The translations under genes and the position numbers were made by a program. Positions 59,249 to 64,000 of a DNA stretch of 64,000 nt are shown piece after piece; the first letter of the stretch is position 1, and each line of letters begins with the position of its first letter. Source of the stretch: Vespula vulgaris (Eukaryota > Arthropoda > Insecta > Hymenoptera > Vespidae); NCBI RefSeq assembly GCF_905475345.1, contig NC_066588.1, forward strand, positions 4,212,501-4,276,500, written 5' to 3'. A model generated the notes under the pieces. It was not told the DNA's origin. It did not search any database and saw nothing but the letters and a program-made list of their open reading frames with translations.

Positions 59249-59337
59249 CCCAATGAAATATTTCGACCAATCCGCGAGCGATATACTCGACTGTGCTATC
59301 GCTGATTGGTCGTGAAGAAACGTTCGAACCAATCAGC
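59249..59337. promoter_or_regulatory. Cluster of four CCAAT boxes between divergent genes
   Basis: CCAAT at 59250-59254, 59267-59271 and 59329-59333, and ATTGG at 59305-59309. Two of them form a perfect 10-bp inverted repeat, GCTGATTGGT (59301-59310) and ACCAATCAGC (59328-59337). AACCAATCAG fits the NF-Y consensus RRCCAATSR. The location between the minus-strand BTB gene and the plus-strand exons suits a shared promoter. Function is inferred. Confidence 0.5.
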
Positions 59338-59678
59338 TTACAGCAGCGTGATAATACTCATCGAAGGATTGCGCTCTAATACGCTCAAAGTAAGCACATT
59401 GTTCCAACCACGTTACTACGAATCGCATTTCTAAGTTAATCCGAGAGCGGCGCCATGAACGAATGAACCCCCTCTAAAAACCTATCGTACGCTGATCTCA
59501 CGCGGCTCTTTACTCTCGATATGATCCTATATTTAACGTGAGTTTTTAACTCATTGTGTTCAGCTCTCGTTCTTCTCAACAACATCGGTCCTATATCTCT
59601 CTCTTTCTCTCTTAACTCGAAAGAGAACAGATCACTCGTTACTCTTCTTTTTGCTCTCGCGTAGAACGTATATATACA

Positions 59679-59750
<72 letters not shown>

Positions 59751-59768
59751 CAGAGACAGAGAGAGAAT

Positions 59769-59803
<35 letters not shown>

Positions 59804-61623
59804 TAGACAGACAGCAGAGAAATAGAGTCCGTGCGTAAGAAGGCAAGAATAAGCAAGGACGACAACGACGCGTCTAATAGTGCGATTATAAACTTGTCCT
59901 TCTCTTATACATACATACAAACATACAACATATATAACATAACATAACAACATAACGTATACATACATACATACATATATAACTTGTTCGTCTCTTCTTA
60001 CGCGAGTGCGCGAACGTGCAACGATCGAGTTTGATAATAAAAGTGATGGCAGTCGTGTGACGGTGTACATCTTGGGTGTTATTATTCGATCGTCCATCAA
60101 GAAAATCTTTCGTTTCTGACGAGGATGTACGAAGACGGGGAAGAGTGCAAGGTGATGCAGTGTACATATATATATATATAAATGTGTGCGTGTGTGCGCG
60201 TATGTGTTTCGTGCGTATGTGCAAAGATGAGTGATTAGGGTGTGTGTATGTGTGTGTGTGATGCGCGCACGACAGAGAGAGAGAGAAAGAGAAAAGGACA
60301 TGGACCGAGTCTATTCTGTCGTCGTCCTTCCATGATCCTTTTCTTTCATCCGAAAGAAAAAATTTTCTTTCCTACAGTTGTGTCTATCTCTGTCTGTATT
60401 CTCGTTTCTCTTTTCCTTTCTCTCTCTCTCTCTCTCTCGCTCTCGCTCTCTCAATTTCTTCTCTTCGTTATCGCGAATCCTTCGAAAAAATTAAACAGGA
60501 TCAACGACCGTTTACATAGGCCATTTCAGAAAATCAATGTTACGCGACGACGAGTATCGGTTTCGAGGAAGAACGAATGAGTGTGTGGGTGAGAGAGAAA
60601 GAGAGAAAGAGAGAGAGAGAGAGAGACAGACAGAGCGAGTGAGTAAGCGAGTGAGTGAGTAAGAGAGAGAGAGAGAATCGCGCTGCAGTTTTAACCTAAT
60701 TTCGTAGCTCGTGCGGTGTACGCAAGGAAGTCCAATCGATAGATTTAAAGGAGCAGAGTGACACGAACGACCTCCGATCGTCCCGACTTCTTAGATCCAA
60801 ACGTCGTTTATCATTCGACGTGATTAAACTTGTATTTCCGCGGAAATAGAGAGATAGATAGATAGAGAGAGAAAGAGAGAGAGATAGAGAGAGACAGGTA
60901 TATTAAATCCTTTCGTATTACCTTACGAGAGCGACCTACGCGACACTCCTCCACTTCACTTTCGCACGCGACTCGATTCATGCCAACAACAGCTGATCTA
61001 ATCGTATTTTCGATGATCCTTTGATCGTTTTCGCCGTACATGTCTTCTTTTTCTTTCCTCTTTCTTTATTCTATTTTTTCTTTTCTTTTTCTCTCTTATA
61101 TTTCAATTTGAGGTTTTGTTGTGCCTTTTTTTGTTTTTGTTTTCTTTTTGTTTTGTTTTACTTTCTTTAAATCTTCTCTTTTTATTATTTTTATGTAGTT
61201 TTATGATATCACGATCGACACGAATACATCCTCGTCCAGTATACGTTTAGATCCTTTCAAACGATATCTAATATGTACTTTGCACTTCGTCTTCTTCTTT
61301 TGACATGACATAATAACTTTTTACGTTTTTCTTATACTAGAATACTATAGTTCTTCGATAGAAACGTATCGTATATTTTCTAGCTTGAATTTATAAATTT
61401 CTATATCGTGTTATTGAAAATATTAGTTTTTGTTCGAACAGGAAAATGATTGTGTTTATTAAAAAGTGAACGCGTGAATCATTTGTAGAGTTTTATCATT
61501 GCTGATTGGAATTTTTCTACGTTATGCCAATAAATAGATTCTTTAGTTATAAGTTATATCGGCCTGATGTCGTTGTGTAAGCAGAATGAAATCTTATTAT
61601 TAATAATCTCTTTTCGATTTCAG
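59338..61623. other. Intergenic or 5' UTR region between divergent genes
   Basis: GC-richer than most of the window, with GA/GACA arrays (59683-59812, 60590-60680, 60845-60898) and a CT array (60418-60450). Minus-strand segments ending in donor-like sequences occur near 60002 (CGC|GTAAGA) and 60921 (AAG|GTAATA). Either could be an untranslated first exon of the BTB gene. No coding exon could be established. Confidence 0.3.
59683..59812. repeat. (GA)n/(GACA) array
   Basis: Nearly uninterrupted GA with periodic GACAGA, 130 bp. Confidence 0.9.
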
Positions 61624-61698
61624 TGTACTTACAACGCCTTTGGTTGGTGATCGTGGTGGTTTCCCTAGCGGAAACCAGAAATTTGATACTACGTCACG
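61624..61698 (+). CDS. Exon of an unidentified plus-strand gene, possible signal peptide
   Basis: Acceptor TTTTCGATTTCAG|T and donor CACG|GTAAGT bound a 75-nt GC-richer exon. Two frames are open. Phase 1 reads YLQRLWLVIVVVSLAETRNL then ILRHG, a basic residue followed by a hydrophobic core and an Ala-Glu cleavage-like end, as in signal peptides. Phase 2 reads VLTTPLVGDRGGFPSGNQKF. The hydrophobic frame would suit an N-terminal exon of a secreted or membrane protein, but its ATG must lie in an upstream exon I could not fix. The gene is divergent from the BTB gene. Confidence 0.42.
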
Positions 61699-62555
61699 GT
61701 AAGTTTTATAAGACTTAAGAGTTTTCTATCGACCATCTTGGATAATATTCCTCAATGACGGATCATGTATAACAAAAATTAGAGACAAGTGCTATCCTTC
61801 GAAGAGCATAGTTTTAACAAAGAAAGAACTTCGTTTCGATCACTTTGACTACCTTTTTCCATTCGATAAGAACAGAATTAATAGTTACCGTTGTCTAAAC
61901 CTTTTCATTTATATAATATTATATATTAATCAACACGATAATCCATATAATTTCTCACGCCGTCAAACTGTATGCGTAAACTAGAAGAATAATTAATCAA
62001 GCAAGTCCTGTATATAACTACTTAATCGTTTCAAGGAGAGGAAAGAAATAGATCTCGTCTCGTACCTTTTCTTTTTTTTTTGCTCTGTTTTTCTTGCGAA
62101 TCGAAAAACCACTCCGAATCGTTCTCGCACGCCTCGCGCAAAAACTCAAACGTTTTGCGGCAATCCAAGTAGAAGCACCATAGAGTACTGAAATGACTAC
62201 ATAGCTATTGTATCATAAGAGGTACGAACATTACCTTAATCTTGGTAGGAGTCAAGCAGGCTTAGCAACGTACAGTCCAACGAAAAAGTAACTTTCGCAT
62301 ATCGGCCAATGAGATGTGACAAAGGTTGAACTATCCGAGTGATGTCATTCTCTCGACTAGTTAATATCTAGAAAAAGAAAAAGAAAAAAAAACAAAAGAG
62401 GTATGATAAATAAAGAGAAGGAAAATTAACGATAGACGTTTCCTTTGCGTATGATCTAACAAATTTTCGTTGTACCAAAGAGAATAAGATACGAGTTAAG
62501 AATTTATTTACAAGCGAGCGATGAACGAGGCGAAATATTTTTGTTCCTTTTCTTT

Positions 62556-62586
<31 letters not shown>

Positions 62587-63416
62587 TTTTTTCTTATAAA
62601 AATAAAGAAACGAAAAATCATTTGAAAAACAAATCGAAGTACAACCGAAATATACTCCAAGTTAATTATGGTTTAACATCTCGAATTATACAAATACGAA
62701 TCGTACGAAAAACTGTAATATCGTAACAATCAATAAGGTGTTTTGATTGTGTACGTACGTATGTATATATATATATATATGTATGTATGATGTATATATA
62801 TATATATAATGTCTCCTTTGATACAAACGTTTATCGTTTTCCATTGAGATTGTACTTGGTATTATCAACGGATATCTAACGATAAGAGGAGAACCCATAT
62901 TGGTTTAGCCCATCGACAGGTATACTTAACATACAGAAATATATATATATTCGGTTACAATCGCAAGAATCATCAGTGTTCGTATCTTTCCGAGAGCTTC
63001 GATATAGTCTTTAGATTCTTTTTTTTTTAATTTCTTTTTTTTTATTTTTTTTATTTTTTATTGTTCATCTCTGTCCTCCATCTTTCTTTTTTTTTTCTTT
63101 CTTTTTTTCCCTTTCTCTTTTTCTTTTCTTTTCTTTTCTTTTCTTATCGACGTTTCCTATTCGTTAAAATAAATCAAATAATATAGAGGGCGTTATAAAT
63201 GCGATCTTAATGATAATCGATTGTGCGATATCATAAAATACTCTTTAGTGAGAAGTGTTTTGTATTTTGTACAGTGCTGCGTATGTGTTCTTTTTAATAA
63301 GAGAACATCATAAAATATTAACGTAATAAAAGAATAATATTCCTTTTTTATGTGTAAAGTACAGTTAGTGAATACGGGTGAATTGATTTATTACTATTTT
63401 ATTATTTCGTTTTATT
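61699..63416 (+). other. Probable intron of the right-edge plus-strand gene
   Basis: Starts GTAAGTTTTATAAG after the 61624 exon. AT-rich with a CT array (62556-62578), TA/TATG repeats near 62760-62810 and poly-T tracts at 63020-63150. No further exon is convincing. Confidence 0.35.
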
Positions 63417-63626
63417 ATGTTGTTACGTGGTATTGCGTTTGCCGAGGTTCGAAGAAATTCGGCAAGACGCGTTTTCAAGGGTCGCGACAAAGGACAAAAT
63501 ACGAGTTGTGAAAAGGAAGGAAACGAATTTTCGAACGAACTGACACGTCAATCGACTAGACGTTCGTTGTTTTTACAATCGAATGACGATTTGCAGAAGA
63601 ATCATGGCGTTATACCTATCGTCTCA
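63417..63626 (+). CDS. Candidate first coding exon, unidentified plus-strand gene (continues off right edge)
   Basis: ATG at 63417 opens 70 codons ending ATCGTCTCA|GTAAGT, phase 0. The preceding in-frame codons include a stop, so the ATG is a credible start. The product begins MLLRGIAFAEVRRNSARRVF, then a charged, Ser-rich stretch ending NHGVIPIVS. The base composition (many CpG, balanced codons) differs from the flanking T-rich DNA. I recognise no domain. It does not join in frame to the 61624 exon through any obvious acceptor, so the two may be alternative first exons or separate genes. Confidence 0.4.
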
Positions 63627-63670
63627 GTAAGTTATAAAGTAACGTCCATTTTATATATATATCTCCTTTA

Positions 63671-63701
<31 letters not shown>

Positions 63702-64000
63702 TTTCGTCATAACCAAAACGAAAATTGTTACCAGACAGCTACGTCCGATATCTCGATCGAACGAACATTCTTATCGTTTCTTTCTTTCGAATGAAAGCTT
63801 TTTATTTCTTATATTGAACTTAGTTATATTGAGTCGCATCCGATGACTCATTATTTGAAAGATTTTATTATTATTTATTTATTTATTTTTTCTAATGAAG
63901 ATATCAGTCGTTAATCCATAATAAATAAAAAATGATAATAATAGAGATGAAGTATGTAACGTGTATACGTGTATATGTGCGTATGCATGTGTGTGTGCGA
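63627..64000 (+). other. Start of an intron running off the right edge
   Basis: Begins GTAAGTTATAAAG. Contains a CT array (63673-63697), ATTT repeats (63870-63890) and GT/TATG repeats at the very end. No coding evidence. Confidence 0.35.

Noticed and set aside
1..64000. tRNA, rRNA and autonomous transposon genes
   Set aside because: Scanned for GGTTCGAATC-type B boxes, rRNA motifs and transposase or reverse-transcriptase motifs; none convincing.

Overview
The window looks like nuclear DNA of an insect, probably a hymenopteran (inference). It is very AT-rich and packed with microsatellites. Its clear genes have insect-style introns with GT-AG ends, and they encode an arthropod-type BTB-TTK domain with the hallmark FCLRWNN. 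I see no operons, rRNA, tRNA, CRISPR array or intact transposon.

The one secure locus is a minus-strand BTB transcription-factor gene. Its shared 5' exons lie at 57745-54898: exons 1-2 encode the BTB domain, exons 3-5 a Ser/Pro-rich and then acidic linker. From the phase-1 donor of exon 5 the sequence offers two in-frame continuations. The first is a nearby terminal exon (53612-53038) with two C2H2 zinc fingers and a Gln-rich tail, giving a 472-residue BTB-ZF protein. The second is a set of distant exons at 27341-27163, 26236-26017, 18465-18351 and about 11749-11698. These encode an AT-hook-like motif and a complete BEN domain, and joined to exons 1-5 they give a 469-residue BTB-BEN protein. 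All junction phases agree. This suggests that one locus makes both a zinc-finger and a BEN DNA-binding protein by alternative 3' exon choice, across introns of up to 27.6 kb.

Layout from left to right: 1-9.9 kb is microsatellite-rich sequence with only weak exon candidates, a paired DREF-type motif (6.6 kb) and a degenerate 190-bp tandem repeat (9.3-9.9 kb). At 10.5-11.75 kb lie the putative end of the BEN isoform, an orphan spliced-looking exon and a long CAA/AAC triplet region. The span 11.75-27 kb is BEN-isoform introns with several ancient tandem repeats. The span 27-50 kb is one very large intron (or intergenic space) with microsatellites, a 1.7-kb polypurine tract and a possible third alternative terminal exon. 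At 50-53 kb is the probable 3' UTR of the zinc-finger isoform. At 57.7-61.6 kb is a promoter-like, GC-richer region with a CCAAT cluster. At 61.6-64 kb are two likely exons of an unidentified plus-strand gene that runs off the right edge, so the two genes appear to be divergent.

Short open frames are common in this composition and often look protein-like on both strands. Only ORFs with splice signals, phase agreement or a recognised domain are reported, and confidence is set accordingly.
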